This document shows positions 34,828 through 46,194 of a stretch of DNA of 64,000 nucleotides, in pieces (within the stretch, counting starts at the first letter, position 1; every line of letters starts with the position of its first letter). The DNA is from Antennarius striatus (lineage: Eukaryota; Chordata; Actinopteri; Lophiiformes; Antennariidae): positions 12,829,001 through 12,893,000 of the forward strand of contig NC_090780.1 of NCBI RefSeq assembly GCF_040054535.1. The letters are read 5' to 3'. A program made the translations under genes and the position numbers. Under the pieces are notes generated by a model, which worked only from the letters and a program-made list of their open reading frames with translations, was not told the origin of the DNA and ran no database searches.

Positions 34828-34878
34828 ACCAATTTGCTATGGCAACCTCTCAAGGGAAAAGCTAAAAGAAGAAAGTGT
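34828..34878 (+). mobile_element. 50-bp 3' stub of an RTE LINE
   Basis: TTTGCTATGGCAACCTCTC followed by AAGGGAAAAGCTAAAAGAAG matches the extreme 3' end of the copy at 3901-6806 (GCTATGGCGACCCCTGAAGG...). It therefore looks like a severely 5'-truncated insertion in plus orientation. Confidence 0.7.
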
Positions 34879-34879
34879 T

Positions 34880-34894
34880 TTTCTGCAATTATAT
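34880..34894. repeat. Target-site duplication, left copy
   Basis: TTTCTGCAATTATAT, identical to 35978-35992. Confidence 0.9.
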
Positions 34895-35977
34895 CGTCTT
34901 CTTTTCCTTTCGGCTTTTCCCTTCAGGAGTCGCCTCAGCGAATCAGTTGCCTCCATCTAACCCTGTCTTCTGCATCCTCTTCTCTCACACCAACTACCTT
35001 CATGTCCTCTTTCACTACATCCATAAACCTCCTCTTTGGTCTTCCTCTAGGCCTCCTGCCTGGCGGTTCAAGCTACCAATATATTCACTATCTCTCCTCT
35101 GGACATGTCCAAACCATCTCAGTCTGGCCTCTCTGACTTTATCTCCAAAACCTCTAACATGTGCTGTCCCCCTGATGTACTCATTCCTGATCCTATCCAT
35201 CCTGGTCACTCCCAAAGAGAACCTCAGCATCTTCATCTCTGCTACCTCCAGCTCTGTCTCCTGTCTTTTCCTCAGTGACACTGTCTCTAGACCAAACAAC
35301 ATCGCTGGTCTCACCGCAGTTTTGTACACCTTTCCTTTCATTTTAGATGAAATTCTTCTATCACACATCACACCTGAGACTTTCCTCCACCCGTTCCATC
35401 CTGCTAATACACGCTTCTTCACCTCTTTTCCACACTCTCCATTACTCTGGGCTGTTGACTATAAGTAATAAATCCTCCACCTTCTTGATCTCTTCTCCCT
35501 GTGACCTCACTCTTCCACTTGGGTCCCTCTCATTCACACACATGTACTTTGTCTTACTGCGGCTAACCTTCATTCCTCTCCTTTCCAGGACAAACCACCT
35601 CTCTAGCTTCTCCTCCACCTGTTCCCTGCTCTCACTGCAGATCACAATGTCATCTGCAAACATCATAGTCCATGGAGATTCCTGTCTAACCTCCTCTGTC
35701 AGCCTGTCCATCACCATAGCGAACAAGAAGGGGCTCAGAGCTGATCCCTGATGCAGTCCCACCTCCACCTTGAACTCCTCTGTCACACCTACAGCACACC
35801 TCACCACTGTCTTACAGTCCTCATACATGTCCTGCACTGCTCTAACATACTTCTCTGCCACTCCAGACTTCCTCATACAATACCACAGTTCCTCTCTGGG
35901 CTTTCTCCAGATCTACAAAAACACAACGCAGCTCCGTTTGGCCTTCTCTGTACTTCTCTATCAACATCCCTTTGCAC
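34895..35977 (-). mobile_element. 5'-truncated RTE LINE with target-site duplication
   Basis: On the minus strand this copy carries the RT region from within [15 protein letters not shown] through the FADD box to the family 3' end. The 15-bp flanks 34880-34894 and 35978-35992 are identical (TTTCTGCAATTATAT). Its frame is interrupted near 35440-35460, where the ORFs break. It is 1.08 kb long and lies between szrd1 and necap2. Confidence 0.92.
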
Positions 35978-35992
35978 TTTCTGCAATTATAT
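35978..35992. repeat. Target-site duplication, right copy
   Basis: TTTCTGCAATTATAT, partner of 34880-34894. Confidence 0.9.
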
Positions 35993-36359
35993 AAGTCAAA
36001 GACGTGACTTGTTTATATACTGTAATTACGTGACATTTTTTGCTGCTATAATCAATTTTTAATCATTTAGGTTTCACAGATACACTATGTGAAATCCATT
36101 AGTGTTAAACTGTACCCCTTTCTGTCTCTATCCTGCCTGTCCATATGTGCAGACTCAGTACACACTCCTCTCCCACCAAATATGTATTATTAAATCCCAC
36201 ATCTGGAGTATAATCCGGATCTGGATTGAGTTACTGTACACATAGTGTTGGGACATCATAAACTGTGCAGGCCTTGGTATTCCTGTAGCCATTGTGACCA
36301 GACGCGGAGCTATCTGAATGCAGCTTCTCAACCTTACTATCGTGAGGGCATGTCCTGCC

Positions 36360-36572
36360 CTCCATAGCCTCTGATTGGATAGAAAGTATTGCTTTTGTTA
36401 TTGTGATTGGCTAAATATTTCCAAGTTCGGTTGAGATGAAGGCAGAATTATTTCAGTCAGCCAATCAGAGGCGCAGTAGGGCGGGACATAGCATCACTGC
36501 TAATTCGACTGCGGGTGAGCTTGTTCACTGAAAGTCGGAAGTTAGCTTTGATATTTAGTGAAACTTGACAAA
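36360..36572 (+). promoter_or_regulatory. necap2 promoter with inverted CCAAT boxes
   Basis: CCTCTGATTGG at 36368-36378 and its exact inverse CCAATCAGAGG at 36461-36471 flank a third CCAAT-type box (GATTGGCT near 36405). A GGGCGGG GC box follows at about 36480. The ATG is 100 nt further on. No TATA box is seen. Confidence 0.55.
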
Positions 36573-39500
36573 ATGGCAGACGACAACACGTATGAGTCGA
36601 TGCTCTGCGTAAAGAACGAAGTTCATGTTTACCGGATCCCGCCTCGGGCCTCTAATCGTGGATATCGGTAAGATTAACCTGTGTGACCGTTTAATTGACA
36701 AGTCCGAACTTTCTGTGAGACAAGTGGGCCACCGAGCTAATTCAAAGAGACACATCCATTATCGGACAACCGAATATTGTTGGTGTTCTGTTACTGCAGC
36801 TTTTAGCGGACCGACCTGATAACAGGTGAACTACTGACGAGGTAGATACAGCGAAACAACATGGGTGGAACATATGATAACCACTGATGTTACACACGCC
36901 AACAACAGCCGCAGAAAAGCGCTGAGGTAGTGTTCCAGAAACCGGACACCACGGCTTGGCTGTCGGTGAACACCAATCATTAGACTGTCCGATAATGGAC
37001 ACACATGTTTAGAGTTCCCGTGCAAACATGTCCATCTCCTCTAAAAAGTTGGTTTACATACATACAAATTTATAGATAGATAACAGGTTCAGGATGGGTT
37101 TTGTCAAGTCATGTTAGTTTATTTCCTTCTTGATGACTGAAACGATTTTTCGTATTAAATTGGGTCAGGATTGCTGACACAGCCCAATGTGCACACATGA
37201 TGAAGGGCGGTAGCTGTCCTGGAAGCAGAAGGTGGCTTTGAATAAATACAAAATGTTATATTTAGTTGACGCATTATTTAGTATGTATTATATAATAAAT
37301 TGGATGCTTTCAGGGTTGTTTCACATTAGACAAATTAAACGACTCTTTGAGTTTTGTGTGTTTGAACTCTGGTTCAGTATACATGAATTATAGCGACTTC
37401 AGTTCTTTGTTGTGCAAAAAAAAAACCCGAAATCTAGAAGAAGTTTAAAGTATTTCATCTTTACAGTTGGAAAAATATTACTTGGGTTTGTTTCATGTAC
37501 CACGTTCTTGAGCTCTCTGTGGTTTCTCAGAGGCTTCCTTCCATTAAACATGGTCGAAAGATCAGGGAAGAGCCAACCTTTAGACGTTAGTTTCTAAGTA
37601 ATTCCTTGTTTAGTTTTGATTAATGTGCTTCATTTTAATTTTAATTTAAATGCTAAAGGTGAGATCTGAGAGGTTTTATTTCTGCTCTGGACCCAATGAC
37701 CTTTAGGTGTCAAACTAGTAATGTTTTTAGTGCATTCTACTGTAAATCTTCATAAAAGATGCCTGTATAGATTTCCTAAAGTGGATATAGTGGTGCTGTT
37801 TTCAATAGAAGCAATACTTGAACACAGTTGCTCTGGCTTGCCTGTTTCTACCAGAACAAAGAATATCCTTTTTTCGCTTTTCTGAAAGTTTTAATTTTAC
37901 TTCCTCTTGACGGTGGAAGCGGTGGCTGCCTGAAGAACGAGAGCTAATGTCAGACGCTCAATGTGGATTTTACAAACCTCTTTCATATTCAGATGTCTGC
38001 TTCCTGTTTTTCTAGCGCTGCTGACTGGAAACTAGATGAACCTGCATGGAGTGGTAGGATGAAGATAACTGCCAAAGGCAAGATGGCATATATTAAGTTA
38101 GAGGACAAAAACACAGGTAAATAAGTATATAGGACCTTATGTCTAAGTGGTGTTTGAGCATTATGTGTGCCTCTTAATAATGTTCTCTATACATGTAACA
38201 TGAATTTTTTTTTTTTTTTAATCCAGATATTTTACTGGGTTAGTGTAACACAAAAGGTCCTGAGGTGTCATGTGCAGTGAATTTGTTTGGTGTGTTTCAG
38301 GAGAGCTTTTTGCCCAGGCTCCTGTTGAACAGTATCCAGGGTCTGCAGTGGAAGGAGTCACAGATTCCAGCAGGTATTTTGTGGTCAGGATCGATGATGG
38401 AAACGGTAAGACCCATAATGAGGACATGAAACACGATAAAGAGAGAATGTGGGCTCCTTGTATTTGTTAGTGTTTATTAGTAACTAATGAGTTCAGTTCA
38501 ACACTCAAAAAATAAGTATTGTAATCCGTTGTTTATGTAAATATAATATAACTGTACCACACTATGAAAATACTCAGGTGGAGAAGAAGTCCTGCATCCT
38601 AATTGTTATGTAAAAGAATTATCTCCAAATGTATAGATTTGAATATTGGGGTTCCCTGTCTGTTTTATATTATTTTACATTATTATTTTACTTAACATTT
38701 TGCATTAGTATTATTCTGAAGCTGTAGATATTTAGACTTACAGTGACACCATCATGTGTCTCACTTTATGAGACACATGATGGTCTCTATATATTCTTCT
38801 TACAGGACATTAACCCTGGTAGAACCATATATAGAGGATTAGTGTCCTGTAAGAACCACATATATGACAAAAACACAGAATAACACTTCATCTTATTCAG
38901 TGTCCCCCATCTGGAGATCGAGTGTTTTCACTAGTAAAGCTGGACGGAAATTTCATTTGAAAGCTAAAGCTATCAGACGGAGTTAGTGGTGAAAAAAAAT
39001 TATAAAAATTGGAAGTTTAAAAGGTATGACACAGAAATTCGTAAGTAAAGCACAAGCACCTTGAATTTGTCCTTTAGGTCCAGAGTTATCCAAGGGCCAC
39101 AAAGCTGTGGAATCTGGTTTGTGTCCTGTGTTCTAATGTTAAGATGCTGCTCAATCCTTTCTCCTAAACCCTCAAACCTTAATTCAGTTATGACAGAATT
39201 TCACACAAATGTCTGATGTTATGGAAAATGTTATCATCAGGTCAACTTCCCCATGACATCATAATGTTCCGTCTTTATTCAGCAGCAGAACTTGGGCCAG
39301 GAGGAGAGTCTGATCATATTTCACACTAGATTTGTAACATTTGTCTTCAGTGGCTGCTTTTAAACTGTAGGATTGTGTACATGTGTAAGTGTCCATGTTT
39401 TAGAATTTATGGCAGAATTTGTGTAATGATTTGTGTTGTGTTTTTCCAAGCATACAGCTTTAGTTCTAGATTCACCATTTGTTTCATGCTTAACTACATA

Positions 39501-40587
39501 ATATAACGTATCTTAATGTGTTTTTACTGTCATGAAGGGCGCCATGCTTTTATTGGGCTGGGCTTTGCTGATCGTGGAGACTCGTTTGACTTCAATGTTG
39601 CTTTACAAGATCATTTTAAGTAAGTTAATGTGTTGACGGTCTGATATCAGTGTATATTACTTTATGGGTGAAAGACAAACATTTGTGCATCATTTTTATA
39701 ATTAGAAGGAAGTGTTCTAATGCAAAATCAACTTTTTTTTTTAGATAAAATATTTTATAAACGGTAGTTACTATTTAGTTGTAAAAAAATTGCAAAGTCT
39801 GTGAGTCAGTAATCTCTGTTCATTGTTATAATTATTATAATCATGCTTTCAATCTGTTTCTAAAGGTGGGTGAGGCAAGAAGGTGAGCTTGCTAAACAAG
39901 AAGCTTCTCAGAGCGCAGCACCGAAGCTGGACCTGAGCTTCAAAGAAGGACAAACTATCAAGATCAGCATCGGGGTGAGGTTTTAATGGGCGTTAATGAT
40001 AAAGGGATTGAATGATTCAACAGGAACGACTCTGGTGAAGAAATGAGTGACTGATTCTTTCGAACTGCCATCACCACATCTGTCACAGAACATCAAGAAG
40101 AAGGAAGCAGGTGCTGCCAAAACTCGGCCAATGGGTGGAGGTCTGCTTCCACCCCCACCGGGAGCAAAAGCTGGAGGTCTGATCCTGCCTCCTGCAGGAC
40201 AGCAGGCAGCTCCAGCTGTACAGACGAACCCTGGTGATCACCATGCTTTTGTGTCAAATCCTGTGTTTAAACATCCTCACATGTTTAACCAGCATTTATT
40301 TTTGTGCCTCTTTCTCCTGATGCAGCCCCTCTTTTAGACTTCGGCTCAACCGCTCCTGCATCCCAGCCCAGCTCTGACATGTGGGGAGATTTCACATCAG
40401 CAGGCTCGAGGTAAGATTCCTCACAAACCGTGTAGCACATTATTGTCTGTGTCGTAATTCATCCTGTCCATTTTTGTTTGAGATTATTTTTGAATTCACT
40501 CCTCATCATCGCCTTCACCATCCACGCCGTCTCCTCCACAGCTCCAGTAAAGATGCAGTCAAAACAGGATGGGTGCAATTTAGTTGA
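36573..40587 (+). CDS. necap2: Adaptin ear-binding coat-associated protein 2
   Basis: A clathrin-vesicle accessory protein that binds AP-1/AP-2 adaptors. Exons: 36573-36667, 38016-38116, 38301-38405, 39538-39619, 39866-39974, 40089-40233, 40326-40410, 40542-40587. They total 768 nt, or 255 aa against 263 in human, in phase. The N-terminal PH-like NECAP domain is at about residues 1-165 ([54 protein letters not shown]). A linker with [13 protein letters not shown] and GLILPPAG follows, then the DMWGDF motif and the terminal WVQFS. Human ends at WVQF, so there is one extra residue. An AATAAA at 41287-41292 is a likely poly(A) signal. Confidence 0.97.
38748..38854. repeat. Two hairpins in necap2 intron 3
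   Basis: ACCATCATGTGTCTC (38748-38762) pairs perfectly with 38770-38784 across a 7-nt loop. Directly after it, TCTTACAGGACA (38798-38809) pairs with TGTCCTGTAAGA (38843-38854). The arrangement could be a remnant of a terminal-inverted-repeat element. Confidence 0.6.
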
Positions 40588-41286
40588 GTGATGAGAAATC
40601 CTTGATCTCACTCAGGTTCCATACATTCCATGGATGATGAGACAAAGAGAACTGAAAGAGAGGAACTGATAGCAACCATGGCGGTAGCTCATTAAACTGC
40701 GCCAGTTTTGGAAGGAGTCTGTTAAAGTAAATCCACTACAACTCATCCTGAAGGAACAAACGGACAAGTGTACATTTTTTAATGCATTTTTACAATCATA
40801 GTGAAATTTTGTAATGCAGCTTCCTTTCAGAAATCAGATTATCTCATGTCCTCTGATTCCTTGTCTCTTCCTCATCTCTTCGTCTTGCATGTTTTCCTCC
40901 TCTTTTCATGCAGTCAAGTCAGTTCTCCAGCATTCTGAGGCATTACCATTTGGAAAAAATGCTTCTTTTGTGCTTTCTTGCAATATCTTGCAAAGTTATT
41001 ATTTGATATTTGGATTTAATTTAAGCCCCTTAAGTCTAAAAAAAAAACAAAGTTTTTAGATCACAGCATTGGAAAACAAGTCAAGGTATTTAGTCTTTCA
41101 CTCAAAGTGGAAACTTTATTGACATTGTAGTTTTTGACCGTGAGCACTCTTCATATGTCTCTCCGTCATGGGATGTTGCTTTTTAAAATGTGCCTTTTAC
41201 CAAATTGTTACTAATTTGCATTGACCATTCAATTTAGTACCTCTTTGAAAGAAAATCTGAAGTGTTTAAATATATGTTCTCTTGTA

Positions 41287-41292
41287 AATAAA
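41287..41292 (+). terminator. Candidate polyadenylation signal for necap2
   Basis: AATAAA, 700 nt after the stop codon, in AT-rich sequence. Confidence 0.5.
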
Positions 41293-42163
41293 CAATATAT
41301 TTCTTTGGCTTTGTTTTTTTTATTTCTAGGAACTTAGTCTGAGATTGTAGATGGGGTTCTACAGGGTTCCTTTACTGCTGCATACACTCTCAGATGTCAG
41401 ATAATTGGACCAGTTTAAAGCTTTCATATTGTAGAGCATTTTTATAACCATGAATATGGACAGATATGGAGTATGAGCTTTTCATTAGTCAGGTACATAA
41501 GCTGAGGGATAAAGTCTCATGACGCGGGGTGTTTTGTCGTCAAGATGCTTTAGTTTTCTGAATTTGATGTACATCCCAGTCCCCCGGTTCTCGCCCTGAA
41601 GCCAGCTGTGTTAGACTTCAGCAATCCCCACAACCTACCATAAGTGGAACAAATGGTAGACAATGAATGAATATAAAATTCATTTACTGTATTTATGAGT
41701 GGCACTTTTTCCTTCCATGTCATATTTTGAACACACTTATCAAATGGCTCCTAAATATTATCTAAATCTGATCAGATTTTGGTGATGTATTATTAATGAT
41801 AAATTGATAGCTAGAGAATAGACTGTCATAAAGCACGGTATTACAGTAGACAGACACCTGCCACAAATGGTTGCAAATGAGAAGAGAATTTCACATCTCA
41901 GGATTAATAAAGGAGGATTCTTCTTCTGTCGAAATTTTTGGTGTTTATTTTGGATGTTATCATGAATATGAAATGGATTTTTGTACATTGTGTGAGTGGA
42001 AGTCATCTCAGATTAGGCCAAAACTCAAAAAAATTTAAATATTTAAATCTATAGTTCTTTCACCACTATAGTTCTTTTTCAAATCAAACTCAGAAGCAGA
42101 AATATGAAAAGCCTAAATGATGTCCATTGTTTCAGCTTCACATGACAGATATTTAAATACGGT
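41293..42163. other. Intergenic between necap2 and a LINE copy
   Basis: No coding exon or named repeat was recognised. Confidence 0.45.
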
Positions 42164-44424
42164 AGGATGGAAATAGCTATAGTGAATACTTTCCTGAAGA
42201 GGCAGGATCATAGGGTGACCTATAAGAGTGGAGGTATGAGCACACAGGTAGACTACATCTTGTGCAGTGACTGCAAAGTAGGGGTAGGTGAGAGTGTAGC
42301 CAAACAACATTGGATGCTGGTGTGTAGGATAATTGATGATGAGGAAGAGGAAGAGGGCAAAGGCAGAGCAGTGGACGAAATTGTGGAAGCTGAAAAAGGA
42401 AGAGTGTTGCATGACTTTTAGGAAGGAGTTCAGACAGAGTCTGGGTAGTCAGGAAGTGCTTCCAGATGACTGGACAATCAGCTAATGTGATCAGGTAAAC
42501 AGGTATGAGAGTACTTGGTGTGTCATCTGGAAGGAAAATAGATACGGCGACTTGGTGGTGGAATGAGGAGGTACAGAAGAGTGTACACAGAAAGGTTAGC
42601 TAAGAAGAAGTGGTACACTGAGAGGACTGAGGACTGAGTAGACAGGAGTACAGGGAGATGCAGCGTAAGGTGAAGGTAGAGGTAGCAAAGGCCAAACAAG
42701 GGGCTTATGATGACTTGTATGCTAGGTTGGACAGTAAGGAGGGAGAGATTGATCTATACAGGTTGGCAAGACAGAGAAAGATGGGTGTGCAGGTTAGGGT
42801 GAATATGTGCAGCAGGTTAGGGTGAATAAGGATAGGGATGGAAATGTATTGACAGGTGCTACTAGGGTGATGGGAAGATGGGAAGAGTACTTTGAAAAGT
42901 TGATGAATGAGGAAAATGAGAGAGAACAAAGAAGAGGTGGCTGTTGTGGACCAGAAAATAGCAAAGATTAGTCAGGAAGGCATTGAAGAGGATGAAGAGT
43001 GGAAAGGCACTTGGTCCTGATGATATACCTGTGGAGGTTTGGAAGTGTTTAGGAGAGGTGGCAGTAGAGTTTCTGACTGGGTTGTTCAAGAGGATCTTGG
43101 TGAGAAGATGCCTGAGGAATGGAGAAGTGTGCTGGTGCCCATTTTTAAAAACAAGGGAGATGTGCAGAGTTGTGGCAACTACAGAGGAATAAAGCTGATG
43201 AGCCATACAATGAAGTTATGGGAAAGGGTAGTTGTAGAGTAGCTAGATTAAGGGCAGAAGTGAGAATTTGTGAGCAGCAGTATGGTTTCTTGCCAAAAAA
43301 AAAGAGTACTACAGATGCAGTATTTAATTTGAGGATGCTGATAGAGAAGTACAAAGAAGGCCAGAGGGAGCCGCATTGTGTTTTTGTTGATTTGGAGAAA
43401 GCTTATGACAGGGTGCCCAGAGAGGAACTGTGGTATTGTATGAGGAAGTCTGGAGTGGCAGAGAAGTATGTTAGAGCCGTGCAGGACATGTATGAGGACT
43501 GTAAGACAGTGGTGAGGTGTGCTGTAGGTGTGACAGAGGAGTTCAAGGTTGAGGTGGGACTGCATCAGGGATCAGCTCTGAGCCCCTTCTTGTTCGCTAT
43601 GGTGATGGACAGGCTGACAGACGAGGTCAGACAGGATTCTCCATGGACTATGATGTTTGCAGATGACATTGTGATCTGCAGTGAGAGCAGGGAACAGGTG
43701 GAGGAGAAGCTAGAGAGGTGGAGGTTTGTCCTGAAAAGGAGAGGAATGAAGGTTAGCTGCAGTAAGACAGAGTACATGTGTGTGAATGAGAGGGACCCAA
43801 GTGGAAGAGTGAGGCTACAGGGAGAAGAGATCAAGAAGGTGGAGGATTTTAAGTACTTAGGGTCAACAGTCCAGAGCAATGGAGAGTGTGGAAAAGAGGT
43901 GAAGAAGCGTGTACAGGCAGGATGGAATGGGTGGAGAATAGTGTCAGGTGTGATGTGTGATAGAAGAGTTTCAGCTAAAATGAAAGGAAAGGTGTACAAA
44001 ACTGTGGTGAGACCAGCGATGTTGTTTGGTCTAGAGACAGTGTCACTGAGGAAAAGACAGGAGACAGAGCTGGAGGTAGCAGAGATGAAGATGCTGAGGT
44101 TCTCTTTGGGAGTGACCAGGATGGATAGGATCAGGAATGAGTACATCAGAGGGACAGCACATGTTAGAGGTTTTGGAGATAAAGTCAGAGAGGCCAGACT
44201 GAGATGGTTTGGACATGTCCAGAGGAGAGATAGTGAATACATTGGTAGAAGGATGCTGAGTTTTGAACTGCCAGGCAGGAGGCCTAGAGGAAGACCAAAG
44301 AGGTCTATGGATGAGGACATGAAGGTAGTTGGTGTGAGAGAAGAGGATGCAGAAGACAGGGTTAGATGGAGGCGACTGATTCGCTGTGGCGACTCCTGAA
44401 GGGAAAAGCCGAAAGGGAAAGAAG
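42164..44424 (+). mobile_element. 5'-truncated RTE LINE with a long intact RT frame
   Basis: Similarity to the copy at 3901-6806 begins inside the endonuclease (KRMEIAIVNTF) and runs to the family 3' end GGGAAAAGCCGAAAGG. The 5' third is broken by small indels (about 42280-43000). From about 43250 to 44399 one open frame of roughly 380 codons covers the RT. It includes [37 protein letters not shown] (43656-43667), YLGSTVQSNGE and the C-terminal [18 protein letters not shown] region. No convincing target-site duplication was found. It is intergenic, between necap2 and crocc. Confidence 0.9.
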
Positions 44425-46194
44425 TTGTCTGAACCGCTAGAAGTGAAAAACGCAAATTAGACGTGGTGTGTTTCTATTGGTTCAGGGCGTGTTGGGGAAT
44501 TTTCTCATACATTTAGGGGGGAAAAAAACAAAACTTTGTGGATTTCCTTCCGGATCTGATCTGTGTTAATAGACATGACAACAGACCATCGGCCCACTGA
44601 CGGGCCGGCGGACGGCCCACACACTGGGCTCCGGGTGAACTGGAAGTCCCTCCCCGGAAAAAGCATGGAGGAGCTTTCCGAACGAGACAACCGGAGCTGC
44701 ACCACCAAGCGTCTGGTGTGTCTCCTCTCTTCTGACAATTAAACCGTTGAACCCTGAGGATGGAGGATGGAGCGGACTGATCCCATCAGGTGAGGTCGGG
44801 AATCACAGACCTGTCCGCTGGTGGTCTGCGCTCCGGCGCGGATCCGTCTAAGTTCCGTCTCCACAGCAGCCTGTTGGCGTTCGAATCGTTGCTGCTGCCA
44901 AGCACTGACACGCTTCTGGAAACTTGGGCGTGTCGTTTGGTTCTATTTTGAATTTTCATTCTGGTTTGTTGAAATTTTAGTGAAATAAAAACGCAGTAGA
45001 CGACGTTCCCGCTTTGCGCATTCCGGATGATGTTCTAGCGTGGAAGAGGAAGCATCTGATGAAAAATCACCGCCAACTGCAGCCATGAGATGTGGCGGCA
45101 TCGCTCGGTTTAAAATCATGAGGCCGCCAGAGGAGCAGAAGGAGCGCGTCCGTCTCTGGAGACGCGTTTGGACCCCGGTGGTGGACGCGAAACTGGGAAA
45201 TATCTTGTTCTACTTCTTTGAATCACGTTGATGATCCAAAAACGATTTCACCATTTAATTTTTTTTATTACATTAAAATCACAGTGATTGGTTATGACAG
45301 GTGCCACACTGGTATCTGTGTTCATAGTGGATTATAACCTCTTTGTGGTCACACAAAGTATGAATGGGGTTCAAACTTTTCTTCAGTTCGTTGACGTAAA
45401 ATTGTTGAATAGAAACCGTAAAATTGGATATTTTTTCACCAAGATACTTTCATTGGTCCACAGAAAACTGAAAAAGAAAAAAAAGAATGAACATTAATAA
45501 AGTGATTATAGACAGACATAGAGTAGATGGACAGTCACGTCAGCACGTCCTACGGTGATAAAGACATTTGACGCCATCCCGCTACATAACATGCACATTT
45601 TGTCAAAGAAGGAAAGAATGAAGTTTACAAGATGTGTGTCAAAAATGAAACTCACATTACCATTGAATTTTGCCATGAAAACAAAAGAAAAAAACTTTCT
45701 AGAATTTGTAAATCGCAAAAACAGCACTCCAGCATTTGGTTGATGCCCCCCCCCCCCCCCAAAAAAAAAGAAGAGAAAAAAAAAGAATCATTATTGAATG
45801 GCGCCACAGCTCGATATTAAATTAGATCATCAATGCCTTGTTGACTAAAGTCAGTCAGGACCATCAGGGCTCGTCTTTGCTGACGCCCTGTTGAGGATTG
45901 AGAAGAGAGGAGAGAGTGAAATGAAGGAGGTGGAAGTGTGTGTCTGTGTGTGTGTGTGTGTGTGTGGGGGGGGGGGGGTACTTGTTAAACCCCCACTAAT
46001 CCTCCTGTCCTCAATCTGTGCCTGTGCGCACCGGAGGAGGAGGCGACAGGACGGACGCGCTCTGCTCCTCTGCGACCAAACCTCATCGGCTCCAACCTTT
46101 TTCACTTAGTATTTGGAAAGCAAAGGTGGTTCAGGTAATCTCACGAAGGAGTTAAATTTATACACGTTGGATTTGAATCATCAGAATCTCCGCA
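44425..46194 (+). promoter_or_regulatory. crocc upstream region, CpG-rich block and low-complexity tracts
   Basis: 44560-44900 is CpG-rich. It contains an ATG-initiated 55-codon ORF (44576-44743) followed by a good donor CATCAG/GTGAGG at 44789/44790, so it may be a noncoding or alternative first exon of crocc. Poly(C)-poly(A) lies at about 45747-45769, and a TG tract with a G run at about 45938-45978. An acceptor-like ATCATCAG precedes the crocc ATG. Use of these exons is inferred. Confidence 0.4.
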
